A stretch of 64,000 nt of DNA from Dermanyssus gallinae (GCA_003439945.1 QVRM01003942.1:1-64000); one strand, 5' to 3'. Shown: positions 44,701 to 49,979, counted from the first letter of the stretch. The notes: generated from the sequence alone by a model not told the origin. Translations and numbers: made by a program.

Positions 44701-45345
44701 TGGAAAGAAGCTATTTGATGCCACAGCGGAGCCAAGGATCGACCGCGTTCCTCCGACAGAGAGTGTCATTAGAATTACAGAGAGGCAACGCCAAAATGAT
44801 GTTGAGTGGTCACCGACACTCAAGCAATAAGAATAATATATGCAATATAGTAGATGTTATATAAGTGATATGTTAATAATTGTGATATATGTACATATTT
44901 ATAAAATAAACCCTTGGTAAAAAATATTATTATTATTATTATTTATTATTATTAAGTTAATACAATTGTGAGGTATGAACGTTTAAATCATGTTTATTTT
45001 TTTATTATTTATAATTTATTATTATTATCATTATTATTATTATTACTATTATTACTATTCAGAGAGAACGCCACCAGAAGACAAGAAGAGTGTCACTCTG
45101 CGTGAACTTCTCGATGTTCTCATTGTTGATGCGGCTTGATTGACAGGCCCGCGAATTACCTTGGGTAGAGTAAGGCTGGCCGGTAGAGAAGGCGAAACTT
45201 CAGGAAGCCAGTGCAGGCTGAAGACGAGAAAGAGGCCCTGACTGATGAGGATTGCCAACGCGACGAGAATGAAGGGAAGATATCGCCGAAACAGCCACAC
45301 CCGGGGTTTCGATCGGCCCGCGCGGGCCGTCGCTACGAAACACAT
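9381..45345 (-). CDS. oxt: Peptide O-xylosyltransferase (GT14), 16 coding exons, complete
   Basis: Transfers xylose from UDP-xylose to serines of proteoglycan core proteins, the first step of heparan and chondroitin sulfate linker synthesis in the Golgi. Exons, joined on the minus strand: 45345-45160, 38088-38012, 36573-36386, 35514-35408, 35066-34838, 32017-31842, 30328-30126, 29363-29283, 28981-28744, 28384-28111, 27780-27574, 25589-25389, 22771-22659, 14855-14735, 14523-14363, 9596-9381. All introns are GT-AG and all phases agree; the sum is 2778 nt, 925 residues plus stop. Domains: membrane anchor about 22-44; stem with conserved Cys to about 150; WSC about 158-252; GT14 catalytic core from about 280 (RIVFLLSVNGRA) through VINLSESDFPVK, DGGSDW, LLPAES and KHVVDWCGCSP; C-terminal domain from about 656. 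The usual DWD motif reads DFD (707-709). Introns are loaded with transposons. The family call is very secure; the weakest junctions are introns 5 and 10, with non-consensus donors. Confidence 0.93.
9843..9926 (+). mobile_element. LINE endonuclease fragment (AGDYNAR type)
   Basis: About 85 bases whose plus-strand translation reads ITVAGDYNAR, the APE endonuclease Asp/Asn motif. The same segment occurs inverted and nearly identical at 11066-10976. It is too short to assign to a clade; it lies in oxt intron 15. Confidence 0.65.
10022..10065. repeat. (AT)n microsatellite
   Basis: About 22 uninterrupted AT units in oxt intron 15. Confidence 0.95.
10456..10627 (+). mobile_element. Short R1-like LINE 3' end with 11-bp target duplication
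   Basis: An insert of about 150 bases (10467-10616) ends in a run of 11-12 A and is flanked by direct repeats AGACGGTCCGT at 10456-10466 and 10617-10627. The insert carries GGGTTTAGTGGGTTTG, close to the 3' UTR motif of the R1-clade copy at 15340 and the copy ending near 32265. It is a severely 5'-truncated ('dead on arrival') insertion with intact flanks. Confidence 0.8.
10630..11345 (-). mobile_element. LINE endonuclease remnant, minus strand
   Basis: Minus-strand pieces at 11339-11130 and 11116-10901 read in order: HPGFYAAHWLASEG, then IAEDDLVLLQ, then LEAIDPITVAGDYNAR. This is the order of an APE-type endonuclease domain interrupted by stops. The 10920-10627 frame may continue it, but I do not recognise it. 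Confidence 0.6.
11600..12168 (+). mobile_element. CR1-like LINE: ORF1 end and endonuclease start
   Basis: The plus-strand frame from 11626 contains CWPKGVSFRR, like the WPxGVxVRR block near the C-terminus of CR1/Daphne-type ORF1 proteins. After a stop, ORF2 begins with LWNCEGL and GVDIVLLT and then jumps to VGGDFNCRID at 12135-12165, so the middle of the endonuclease is deleted. The same family lies on the opposite strand directly to the right (12169-14155), so two copies converge here. Confidence 0.65.
12169..14155 (-). mobile_element. CR1-like LINE ORF2 (endonuclease and RT), decayed
   Basis: In minus-strand order: endonuclease start (LLSETFQRDELHISDMRGFH, about 14150-14080), GGYFNARIDCGAND (about 13850), STIDLLFHNL, then RT: SLPKRKSLGPDQV (about 13040), EQYGFRRG (12725), YAVFIDCVKAFDKA (about 12640), GTSQGDP (12440), then a jump to the thumb region ISNTRKT-like and LQYLGLRVHYTG (about 12280). 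The YxDD segment is missing between 12440 and 12437. Frames change at about 13830, 12730 and 12435, and stops are present. The start abuts an (AT)n tract. It lies in oxt intron 15, in sense with the gene. Confidence 0.8.
14157..14222. repeat. (AT)n microsatellite
   Basis: About 32 AT units exactly at the 5' truncation point of the CR1-like copy. Confidence 0.95.
14363..14523 (-). CDS. oxt: oxt exon 15
   Basis: Acceptor TTTTTTAG at 14524-14530, donor GAG|GTAAGC. Residues 801-854, phase 1 in and 0 out. Part of the xylosyltransferase C-terminal domain (reads HLGGIPIRNMTVARQ). Confidence 0.88.
14735..14855 (-). CDS. oxt: oxt exon 14
   Basis: Acceptor TTTGTAG, donor TTG|GTACGT. Residues 761-800. 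Reads HHKPPLLKPLRPGLWTLKM, matching the HYKPPLxxPLRPGxW block of animal xylosyltransferases. Confidence 0.93.
15593..18572 (-). pseudogene. R1-clade ORF2: endonuclease-reverse transcriptase
   Basis: From ATG 18572: endonuclease start LIQVNCNRSRAAHDMVWEI, SEPNKT, ISPNCP, ITGDFNSAAVTWDSRRTDKRG, YVDITFSN and NLSDH. The RT follows with LKTGKAAGPDGIPPAA, VLIPKANGGYRPICLLS, FGFRKHKSVLTAI, LLDVRNAFNSLPW, GVPQGSILGPLLWN and AYADDLAVVAQAKT. The frame is lost near 16575 and again near 16365, splitting off the thumb (YLGVTLD, 16572-16354) and the C-terminal part (16300-15593) with the knuckle CLFCEDALEDGPEHTLLKC. All motifs are present, so only the two frameshifts appear to disable it. These motifs identify the R1 clade (R1, RT1, SART, Waldo relatives). 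Confidence 0.9.
18572..20808 (-). pseudogene. R1-clade ORF1 (gag-like, three CCHC knuckles), one frameshift
   Basis: Two overlapping frames, 20808-20299 and 20323-18572, form one gag-like protein of about 745 residues with a single frameshift near 20325. The N-terminal part is acidic (Glu/Asp/Lys rich), followed by a long coiled-coil region. Near the C-terminus are three CCHC knuckles: CYKCQELGHTAKEC, CYRCGKEGHFANDC and CYNCGEKGHKARTTAC (C-x2-C-x4-H-x5-C), at about 18975-18800. The TAA stop shares its last A with the ORF2 ATG (TAATG at 18574-18570). ORF1 proteins of this clade bind RNA and form the ribonucleoprotein. Confidence 0.88.
21058..21140 (-). repeat. tRNA-like sequence (SINE head or tRNA pseudogene)
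   Basis: On the minus strand an A-box-like TAGCCGAGCGG, an anticodon-loop-like CTGTCAA (GTC, as in tRNA-Asp) and a B-box-like GAGTTCAAAAC follow at normal spacing, then an eight-T run (pol III terminator). The acceptor ends do not pair, so it is not a functional tRNA. It sits about 120 bases upstream of the R1-clade LINE, with A/T-rich sequence between. Confidence 0.55.
21141..22658. other. oxt intron 13 remainder, nothing recognised
   Basis: No domain, repeat array or element border recognised. The ORFs at 21368-21721 and 22294-22614 are low in coding character. Confidence 0.4.
22659..22771 (-). CDS. oxt: oxt exon 13
   Basis: Acceptor ATTACAG, donor AAG|GTGAGT (near perfect). Residues 723-760. 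Reads EWDAGPASSVTFVWIDPAQV, matching the VTVxWVDPxxV block of the family. A transposon end lies 18 bases upstream of the acceptor. Confidence 0.92.
22790..22880 (+). mobile_element. Tc1/mariner-type transposon end
   Basis: Begins CAGGGTGTATC after a TA-rich target. The following AACTCGGCAAGAAAATA also occurs in the right arm of the palindromic element at 24655-24720, which begins AGGGTGTTCC. The extent to the right is unclear. It is a terminal fragment of a TA-targeting family. Confidence 0.5.
23216..23240. repeat. (TA)n microsatellite
   Basis: A short TA run directly before the CAGTCCCTGAAAAC terminus of the Tc1-like element. Confidence 0.85.
23241..24480 (-). mobile_element. Tc1-like transposon with broken transposase
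   Basis: Minus-strand transposase. Helix-turn-helix part at 24445-24257 (IGLSNRKISRQLGR, then SSGR) and catalytic part at about 24010-23590: DEPDRNNYYLHDVRKEER, RHSGGGSVVIWAAVG, THDNAPIHTA, DLNTIQTVWSWL and a WDELLQN tail. The third catalytic residue, normally Glu in NPIExxW, is Gln here. Several frame changes and stops are present. A terminus starting CAGTCCCTGAAAAC is at 23241 after a TA run; I did not find its partner at the other end, which is replaced by (TA)n at 24535-24570. It lies in oxt intron 12. Confidence 0.85.
24535..24570. repeat. (TA)n microsatellite
   Basis: An interrupted TA run between the Tc1-like element and the palindromic element. Confidence 0.85.
24590..24720. mobile_element. 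Palindromic MITE-like element
   Basis: Two arms of about 45 bases (about 24595-24641 and 24668-24714) are reverse complements with few mismatches (GCCGAGTTSTACTAGA, TTGTTGGGCGAATT), around an (AT)n core followed by AGGGTGTTCC. The arm also matches the transposon end at 22790. It may be a fold-back MITE or two termini of the same family brought together. Confidence 0.6.
25048..25070. repeat. (TA)n microsatellite
   Basis: Short TA run; another at 25133-25152. Confidence 0.85.
25389..25589 (-). CDS. oxt: oxt exon 12 (carries the DxD-type motif)
   Basis: Acceptor TTGTTCCAG, donor TTG|GTTAGT. Residues 656-722. Ends SDFDVKELLFRNFAGILG, aligned with the TDWDAKERLFRNFGGLLG block of vertebrate XT-I. 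The central Trp of DWD is Phe here (DFD, residues 707-709). Confidence 0.93.
25720..26460 (-). mobile_element. mariner transposase remnant
   Basis: Minus-strand C-terminal part at about 25930-25740 reads LASCDFFLFPRIKNIRRQRF, with GEIKENSQKQLNSI, the typical mariner end after the last catalytic Asp. Upstream pieces (26225-25992, ITIREITE; about 26390-26230) resemble the N-terminal helix-turn-helix region. The core between them is missing or scrambled and stops are frequent. It lies in oxt intron 11. Confidence 0.7.
26470..27573. other. oxt intron 11 remainder, nothing recognised
   Basis: Short ORFs only, no known domain. No element end was found. Confidence 0.4.
27574..27780 (-). CDS. oxt: oxt exon 11
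   Basis: Acceptor AACAG, donor AAAG|GTAGCA. Residues 587-655. Starts near SYWQNEF (family SYWxNxY) and ends AWLYFKHDQFKG (family HLYFxxDxFxGF). It links the catalytic core to the C-terminal domain. Confidence 0.9.
28111..28384 (-). CDS. oxt: oxt exon 10
   Basis: Acceptor TTTTAG, donor ACGT|GTACGC (weak but the only one that keeps phase). Residues 496-586. Contains MVDNNLRFVNWRRKQGCKCQ and YKHVVDWCGCSPN, near-invariant in xylosyltransferases, then FARKFEP. Confidence 0.94.
28644..28685. repeat. (TA)n microsatellite
   Basis: TA run in oxt intron 9, close to exon 9. Confidence 0.9.
28744..28981 (-). CDS. oxt: oxt exon 9
   Basis: Acceptor TGCTTTGCAG, donor ACA|GTATGT. Residues 416-495. Contains FLECETRMWRIGDRELP, LDGGSDWIALHR and TLLPAESYFHT, all strongly conserved in the GT14 core. 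Confidence 0.95.
29283..29363 (-). CDS. oxt: oxt exon 8
   Basis: Acceptor ATTTCCAG, donor AAA|GTAGGC. Residues 389-415. Reads VEELELFLGGNKGYNFVRSH followed by GQDTPK, matching the FLxxxxxxNFxKSHGRD block. It was below the size usually found by ORF search. Confidence 0.93.
29364..30125. other. oxt intron 7, nothing recognised
   Basis: No element or domain recognised. Confidence 0.4.
30126..30328 (-). CDS. oxt: oxt exon 7
   Basis: Acceptor CCCTGCAG, donor CAA|GTGAGT. Residues 322-388. Reads RQDYLYRSLKEL, FSTIWGGSSLLQMLLSCF and DYVINLSESDFPVK, the UDP-sugar binding part of the GT14 fold. Confidence 0.95.
30611..31260 (+). mobile_element. RLE-type LINE remnant (C-terminal half)
   Basis: A plus-strand ORF (30611-31186) plus the overlapping 30970-31260 frame. 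Order of weak matches: GGLGVPDAVA-like segment at about 30875, then ILLDDAYIQIYVGPRVGAHA at about 31175-31230, which parallels LLDDETTRISAGLQLGVDL in the better copy at 51760. Frameshifts mix the order of frames. It is in oxt intron 6, antisense to the gene. Confidence 0.5.
31842..32017 (-). CDS. oxt: oxt exon 6 (start of catalytic domain)
   Basis: Acceptor GTTCGTGTAG | AACCG, donor CAG|GTTGGT. Residues 263-321. Reads RARIVFLLSVNGRAFRQIMR, then HLLYVHVDQ, the first beta strand and helix of the GT14 core (family RIAFLLxxNGRA, YYIHVD). The acceptor choice is the only one nearby that keeps phase with exon 5. Confidence 0.92.
32069..32233. repeat. 33-bp minisatellite, 5 units
   Basis: Five near-identical 33-bp units (ATGTATAATATTGGGAAGAT...), seen in translation as an 11-residue repeat CIILGRLNCSQ. 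It begins 51 bases upstream of the oxt exon 6 acceptor, inside intron 5. Confidence 0.95.
32262..34150 (-). mobile_element. R1-like LINE, decayed, in oxt intron 5
   Basis: Minus strand. Endonuclease start at about 33915 (FQINLKRGPVAHGMLEETIK), GDYGSEAP at about 33545, RT start at about 33020-32880 (TDNARGLDGVFPKMFK, LLKKGTFPGVW). Many stops and frame changes. The 3' UTR (about 32450-32262) ends TTTTAGTAGTGGGTTTG and matches the plus-strand sequence at 39390-39560. It is in sense orientation with oxt. The 34150 border is approximate. Confidence 0.7.
34780..34814. repeat. (TA)n microsatellite
   Basis: Interrupted TA run just after the oxt exon 5 donor. Another short run is at 35147-35164. Confidence 0.85.
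34838..35066 (-). CDS. oxt: oxt exon 5 (WSC domain, second part)
   Basis: Acceptor TCTTCTAG | CTACCC, donor TCTC|GTTAGT. Residues 187-262. Contains the spaced Cys pattern of WSC domains (C197, C201, C224, C226, C244, C249, C252) with SCVWACLRVGAPFALY. A WSC domain is found in invertebrate OXT enzymes and is absent from the vertebrate ones. Confidence 0.85.
35408..35514 (-). CDS. oxt: oxt exon 4 (WSC domain, first part)
   Basis: Acceptor CGGCAG, donor CAG|GTAGGT. Residues 151-186. Reads GERVGCFRVPSATANG, the first Cys block of the WSC domain. Both phases fit exons 3 and 5. Confidence 0.85.
35605..35646. repeat. Perfect inverted repeat (19-bp arms, 4-nt loop)
   Basis: TTCACTCATATTGAGTATG, loop TTTG, then its exact reverse complement. 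It is flanked by diverged direct repeats of TTAATATAGGTC. It lies in oxt intron 3. Confidence 0.95.
35735..35805. repeat. A-run and (TA)n tract
   Basis: An A-rich run of about 24 bases followed by (TA)n with ATATACATTTA interruptions. Confidence 0.9.
36386..36573 (-). CDS. oxt: oxt exon 3 (stem, conserved Cys block)
   Basis: Acceptor CATTTTCAG, donor AGAG|GTCAGT. Residues 88-150. Reads VPPCRLDGPEVQSAVRRARS and HCKQRIADTYCSHRKGALFP, which aligns with the VPPKC...[22 protein letters not shown] stretch before the catalytic domain of vertebrate XT-I. It lies in the 35.5-38.0 kb interval, where there are no long ORFs. Confidence 0.92.
36866..36915 (+). mobile_element. CR1-like LINE 3' terminal fragment
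   Basis: CCATCCTGAAATGCAAATTT and GCGAAATAAACAATGTGTAT match the last 50 bases of the copy at 5485-5985. It lies in oxt intron 2. Confidence 0.6.
37030..37515 (-). mobile_element. CR1/RTE-like RT fragment
   Basis: Minus-strand frames, joined over stops, give PQGSVFGTFAFML (about 37480), SNRLRKERAFA, then KCQYIA and EKLGFRISLT with HCTFRKQKQAFNKE (about 37180-37060). This is the order of fingers, palm and the DLGV.. thumb motif of CR1/RTE-type RTs. It is heavily decayed. Confidence 0.55.
37535..37915 (+). mobile_element. Gypsy-type reverse transcriptase fragment
   Basis: Plus strand: MADKGWIELVHSNWTQPMVS, SDGTVRMCVNLKVGLNQ, then after a TAG at 37749, FSKIDLVSAFMHLQID, HRRHFRLNTPIGIHQFTRM and CFGYVSA. 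This is the Ty3/Gypsy RT start through the FxKIDLxxAFxQ and LxTxxGxxxFxRMPFG motifs. No LTR, integrase or YxDD part was seen, so it is an isolated piece. It lies in oxt intron 2. Confidence 0.85.
38012..38088 (-). CDS. oxt: oxt exon 2 (stem)
   Basis: Acceptor TTTGTTTTCAG, donor GCAG|GTAGAT. Residues 63-88; reads PFRGGRHDGDDGHEEHPEKK. There is no family homology in this variable stem, but both phases fit exons 1 and 3 exactly and the splice sites are good. Confidence 0.75.
39376..39560 (+). mobile_element. R1-like LINE 3' UTR fragment
   Basis: Reverse-complement match to 32450-32265 over about 170 bases (GTAGTGTGGTACC, GGGAGTGTAAGTAT, CTCTCTTTTAGTAGTG), ending exactly where the SINE begins. 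It is severely 5'-truncated. Confidence 0.7.
39561..39775 (+). mobile_element. tRNA-derived SINE, copy A
   Basis: The head has an A-box-like GGTGGCGTGGTGC and a perfect B box GGTTCGAGCCCC. The body includes GCAATGCGAGAAGCAGTCCC, GTTAAATCTTG and TTAGCCCGAAAA. The whole unit matches copy B at 46645-46840, and this pair defines the family. Confidence 0.8.
39903..39922. repeat. (TA)n microsatellite
   Basis: Short TA run. Confidence 0.85.
39930..42600. other. oxt intron 1, nothing firmly recognised
   Basis: Short ORFs at 40365-40595, 41186-41545 and 41961-42493 show no known motif. The last part may be a decayed upstream portion of the RLE-type element to the right. A run of G (41428-41437) is present. 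Confidence 0.35.
42600..44500 (+). mobile_element. RLE-type LINE remnant with (TTA)n tail, copy 1
   Basis: Plus strand. At about 43815-43950 the joined frames read DDKLGAVLSNPEFRTVSVRL and CSCGKNMTDAKGRHKLSC (C-x-C-x10-H-x4-C type knuckle), then FRTFRQAGFAVHVEP. The C-terminus at 44310-44425 reads KGAKRSTAFLRQRIHLEVQR. The element ends in (TTA)n at 44485-44501. The same blocks occur in copy 2 and at 51250-52091. The left limit (42600) is uncertain. Confidence 0.6.
44620..44945 (+). mobile_element. RLE-type LINE remnant with (TTA)n tail, copy 2
   Basis: Plus-strand frames read MAFGLESSGVWGKDALKLAK and then RSTAFLRQRVSLELQRGNAK, like copy 1 and the ETMG-region of the 51-kb copy. A frameshift lies near 44745. 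It ends at a (TTA)n tract (about 44926-44955). It lies directly 3' of copy 1, separated by the first tail. Confidence 0.65.
44995..45059. repeat. (TTA)n microsatellite
   Basis: A TTA/TTATTA tract about 100 bases 3' of the oxt exon 1 donor. It is possibly the tail of a third copy of the RLE-type family. Confidence 0.85.
45160..45345 (-). CDS. oxt: oxt exon 1 (start codon, signal anchor)
   Basis: ATG at 45345-45343, donor CCCAAG|GTAATT, residues 1-62. Basic residues then a hydrophobic stretch (residues about 22-44, ILVALAILISQGLFLVF), i.e. a type II anchor for a Golgi enzyme. The frame stays open upstream to a GTG at 45372; I chose the first ATG. There is no sequence homology at this end, but it keeps phase with exon 2 and no other minus-strand anchor was seen. 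Confidence 0.75.
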
Positions 45346-46640
45346 GAAGAACGAAGGCAAACGGCCACTCACGACGATGAGCTCTGCCTCATTGCGACAG
45401 CTGACTTGGTTCGATCAAACTCACATTGTTTGTTTACCTAAAGTACGGTCATTAGGAAACACTCCGGAAGCATCATCCTTTGCCACACACGTCAACACAC
45501 GTTAGCGGCCAACATTCTCTTCCTGTCCCGCCCTCTACACAGCTGGCTTGCGTTCGCAACGCGCGCCTATATGAAACAGCGCACACTTGAACAATTAAAC
45601 GAACGCCATATTATAGCCAATCTAGAATCACACATGTTTCTTACTCATCATCAGATCATCTCTTCTGTTTTAACGTGCGCCGGAGAAGGAGGGGACACAC
45701 CACTCTCCACTAAAGCTCATTGTGGAAAGGGCGGCTCGGAGTAGTCCGACTTACCGACATACTTCCGTCAAGTGTCCTGTGAGACTAGCATGCACTTCGC
45801 TATAGATAAAGCAACGGCAGCACAGCGACAAGTTTAACATCATTCTCAAGGCATGATTACAAATGAATTGCAGTTAATGACATATCTACGTCTTGGAACA
45901 TAAAGTCTATTTCGAGAGCTTGTTAATTTGCATATTTTCGATCCCAAAGCTGTAGTAATTAGTGTCGTCAAAAAATATTTTTATTTTCTCTGCAATTTGT
46001 AGATTAGTTTTATAGGTGATTTTAATGTTCTTGCATTGATTGTCTCTCTCAACAATTATTTAAGTGCATAATATGACTAATCAGGCTTGATTCCGCTTTC
46101 CTTCAAAATATAATATTCCTACTAATAGCGGCAGTACTAGCTATTTCGTTATGTTTTAGAGCCATGTATGTTTTTCTTGATACTTACTGCGGTTATACGT
46201 TTTGTCCACTCTACTCTGCGGCTCTACATTTTGTTCACTGTATTGTATATTTTACCCAATCTGGTGTGTAAATAAATCATGTGAATATGCTTGTCCACTC
46301 TGTATGCAATACCCCCAACGATACGTCGCTAGTATCACTGACGACGATTTCAAACTTGCCTATCGGCTGGGCCCGGTCAAGCAAACGTCTTGTCTTTGTC
46401 CCATTCTAGTGACGTTATACAGCGACAGAAATAAGGCGTAGACCCTGGCGTCGGCATAATTTTCACTAAAGGGTAAAGCAAACTCTACAAACTGTATTAC
46501 TAAATTCTGTGAACCGGCAGATTATCGACCCCCTCAGCTGGTAACAACAATGGCTAAAGCGGCTGTTCAAGCTGGTAACCAGCCTCTACTTCCACCACCC
46601 ACTATATAGAGTGACGAATACTGGCCCAACATCAGTTTGG
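45346..46640. other. Upstream of oxt exon 1; nothing recognised
   Basis: Probable 5' UTR and promoter side of oxt, but no clear promoter motif or 5' UTR exon could be named. Confidence 0.35.
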
Positions 46641-46644
46641 CTAT

Positions 46645-46840
46645 CCGGCCCGGTGGTGGGTGCATTCTGCCTGCGCCTCGCGACCAGAGAAGATACATAG
46701 CAAGTGCGCGGGTGCGAACCCCACCGTTGCGCATTTGCATTTAAGCGCGTCCATCGCGATTGCGGAAGCAATGCGAAAAGCAGTCCCGTCGATGTTAAAT
46801 CTTGACTGAGGATCAGCCCGAAAAATTGATCGCTGATGAT
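46645..46840 (+). mobile_element. tRNA-derived SINE, copy B
   Basis: Head CCGGCCCGGTGGTGGGTGCA with a B-box-like GGGTGCGAACCCC, then a body sharing GCGAAAAGCAGTCCCGT, GTTAAATCTTG and CAGCCCGAAAA with copy A. No clear tail repeat was seen. Confidence 0.78.
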
Positions 46841-46959
46841 CAATTCTGCTGCGCCGCTTTCGCAGACATCGAAGCGACGAGCTGTTCGAAACATAGCTCG
46901 ACAGACTAACAGTTGACGGACCTTTAACGAGAACAGCAGTCACACTAACGGAGCAAGAT

Positions 46960-47186
46960 GGGTTAGTGGCCAATGCCTTTACCTTGCATTCGGGAGGCCT
47001 GGGTTCCCTGGAGACCCAGACCGGCCACTCCTAAATTGGTTTTCATGGTTCCCAGTTTAACCAAGGTACCGGAGTGGGCTAATTTTCGACCACGATCGAA
47101 AAAAACGGGGAGCACAGATGTCGCAATAAAAAGAGATGGTGCATTACCATCCAAACCCCCAGTACGTTAAAGAAAAAAAAGAAAGT
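46960..47186 (+). mobile_element. Second SINE-like element, tRNA-like head
   Basis: GGGTTAGTGGCCAATGCC (A-box-like) and CCTGGGTTCCCTGGAGACCC (B-box-like), then a body of about 120 bases ending in an A-rich tail (47170-47186). It differs from the copy A/B family. Only one copy was seen here. Confidence 0.5.
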
Positions 47187-47189
47187 TAA

Positions 47190-47672
47190 CGGACGAGGAT
47201 GAGGCGGAATAGAAGAAGATGAGAAAGAAGAGGGTCGCGCGCGAAACATAACAGTCGCCGACGACGCACACAACCAGAAACAGCGTCGCCAAGAGCGCGA
47301 CTTACGACTGAGGGAGGAGTCATAGTTCCAACACCGGCGCCATTCGCAACTCTGCCGGCAATATTAACAACAAAAACGTCAACGAGCAGACGCCAAAAGC
47401 AGCCGCAGCAGCCTTCGCAACCTTTAGGTAGACAATAATAACATCAAACTCACAACCAGATCTGCTACTGACAACGCCAAAACGTTAAATACGGGCGGCA
47501 ACGTTCATGAAAACAACGCGATTCGACTTAAACCGAATGCACGGCCAAAAAAGTGATGAACTGATTGCAGATATAAGTGACTTTATGTATATATATACAT
47601 ATGCACTCATGTATGTAACCACATCTTCAAATCACTTTTGTGGCCGAGCGTTCGGTTTGAGTCGAATCGTGT

Positions 47673-47717
<45 letters not shown>

Positions 47718-48100
47718 ACTTTCGTATTATATTAGTTACTACACCTGCATATCTTCTGTGTCAAGGATCCCGCAGGCCGGAGAGTCATTTTAAGGGGGAT
47801 ACATATATCTGTAGGCACTGTCGTGCATATATGTAGCGTTTTAGTGGGTACTGCCTCAAGCCTTCGGCTTGACTTTTGCCAAGCGCAAAAGGCTTGCTGG
47901 TAAGACTTCCTGTTTGGTGGCTGGGTCCCACACTGTATGAGCGTGTGCATGTTAAGGAGTCGGCCGATCCCTGTATGCTCTTACTCAGTTGTACTTAAAT
48001 GCATTTTAAGCCCTAAGCCCCTTAAAAAGCCTCTCAGTCCGTCATTTATTGACCTACTCTTTATGGTCAGTGAATTATAACACTTAAATTCGATAATACA
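47190..48100. other. No gene; (TA)n at 47674-47718
   Basis: Nothing coding is supported. The 45-base (TA)n tract at 47674-47718 generates a poly-Tyr/Ile ORF that should be ignored. Confidence 0.6.
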
Positions 48101-48106
48101 TACATA

Positions 48107-48765
48107 TTCTTTATTTCGCACTAACCTTGCATTTTAAGATGATACATAATTACAATACAGTCGTCATTATATACAATTTGAACACTTCAGCGACCGTCCC
48201 ACCGGGCGAGAGAGTGCAAAGACCGCGTCTGGCAGCGTGGTATTTAGCGCATATCTGCGAGCAGAACCGGCAACGACATTAATCGCCGACTTGGTGAAAT
48301 TCTTGAGTCGAACACACCAAGTGATGATAGCTATGCACAATGTACCTTGTGCACACGTGCCGGCTACTGCATGCCATTCCATTCCAGAGCTCCCTGGCGA
48401 GGTACACATCTACCTCTGCGCTACCTCAGCCGAGTCCTCAGTCACTTTTCCCTGCCACTCTAACAAAAATTGCTGAAGTGGTTCTGTAATAGGTGACTTA
48501 AGCCTGACTCTGATTGTTTCCAGTGCCGGTCTGCAACCAGCTAGCAGGTACACAAAGCGGTTCTTTGCCGTTCGCGGCAAGCAAAGAAAGCTTTTATATG
48601 TATTGTGAAGGATCTTTCTAGCTGCGCAAAAATTTGCCGCTGAAAGATGGCCCCACACCCTTCCAAGGCTGTAGCTCAACATTGGTATAATCTTTAGCTT
48701 GAAAAAACGCTCTGCGGCACCCAGAGACAATTGTCGATGGTCTCTCACCTCTGTGTGAATAGAGG
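48107..48765 (-). mobile_element. CR1-like LINE, ORF2 end and 3' UTR
   Basis: Minus-strand ORF 48748-48410 (FFKLKIIPMLSYSLGRVWGH, LQQFLLEWQGKVTE) continues as the 3' UTR to 48107. Its end matches the copy at 5490-5985. The ORF is intact within the fragment. This is the best copy of the 3' part of this family here. Confidence 0.8.
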
Positions 48766-48962
48766 CAATAGTCGCCCGACACCAGTAGAACTCGATAATA
48801 GTAATATAAAAGTCTTTAAATTTAAATTTGTAGGTATAACCCTTGACTTTTCACTGACGTTCCGAACCCACATAAATACCCTAATTACTAGACTTAAACA
48901 GATTGTGCCTCAATTGAGAAAACTAAGCAATCTTGACTTATTCTTTGATGTTATGGTGATCT
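48766..48962 (+). mobile_element. LINE RT thumb fragment (CR1/Jockey-like)
   Basis: The plus-strand frame reads KFKFVGITLDFSLTFRTHIN and TRLKQIVPQLRKLS, the FLGVTLDxxLxxxxHI motif after the RT palm. It is only about 65 codons and joins the element on either side abruptly. Confidence 0.6.
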
Positions 48963-49650
48963 GAGGTGTGTGCCATGTTGGGCACCTCAGCACGATGTGT
49001 TCCGGGGCCATCAAGTCCATCGCCGCAGTGGACGCACGTGGGGCTAGGGGCCTTCCCGATCCTAAACAGGTAGGACTGAAAGCCCTGTGCGATGTTATCG
49101 GCTGTCTTCGCTGCCTTTTCCGTCACCCGCCGCATGTGGTAAGTGTCACAGAAACCCCTTAGGTACCTTAGGCTGTTGACGACTTCGATGTCCTGTTCTT
49201 TCAGGCGAAGTAACGGGGGGGGGGGGGGTATTTTATCCGACCCACCAGAAGTGTCGCCTCCCTCTTGGAAGCGGCGAGAACATGGCGAGAACTCGTGGCG
49301 GTGTTCAACCTGCGTCTGGATCGCTTTATGGCGTTGATGGTTAAGCGACTCTTACGGAATCCGTGTTGAGCGTCAACCAGTAGGAGCTGGGGCCATTGGG
49401 TATGTCTACCGGAACTACAGCTTTCCCAACGAGTCCGTCCGAAACACCTCAATCGCCGCGGCGGCTACCACTTGCGGCTATTCCGTCGTTGGTAGCTTAA
49501 CCGCGGAGATTGAGACACCATCAGGTCCCCGTGTCTTTCCTCCCCTGAGGCGTTCCGCTGCGTCGTCCATCTCTTTGCGGGGTGACTTCCGGTAGGTCCT
49601 GTTCATCGATCCCTGAGGCCTTCAAACGGACGCTCCCGATAATCAGTTAA
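48963..49650 (-). mobile_element. R1-like LINE ORF2 fragment, rearranged
   Basis: Minus strand: about 49600-49500 resembles the region before the RT fingers; 49452-49201 has AQHGFRKSRLTINAIKR followed by a jump to LLVGRIKYPPP; 49135-48938 has GFQSYLFRIGKAPSPTCVHC with GDGLDGPGTHRAEVP, parallel to the C-terminus of the 15-20 kb element. Large internal deletions. Confidence 0.65.
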
Positions 49651-49922
49651 GAGAACGTACATCACTTAATTATTTTAAGGAATATGGCATAATAAATTAC
49701 TAAGTGAGCTCTAAAAAGACGACATTTTAAAGATATACAAGTTTTTTTTTCTTAATTAAAAAACATCACTACACATAAAGCGCAACTGAATACTAGTGAA
49801 TTTGCAAATAACTGTGATGACAGGTACAACGATATGCAAAACATTGTACGAATTCCGTGAGAAGCGTGTCCTAAATTAAACCGTTTTAAAACCGTTTTAA
49901 ATTAAATTGAATATACTGCAAA

Positions 49923-49924
<2 letters not shown>

Positions 49925-49978
<54 letters not shown>
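49925..49978. repeat. (TA)n microsatellite
   Basis: About 27 uninterrupted TA units. Confidence 0.95.
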
Positions 49979-49979
49979 G

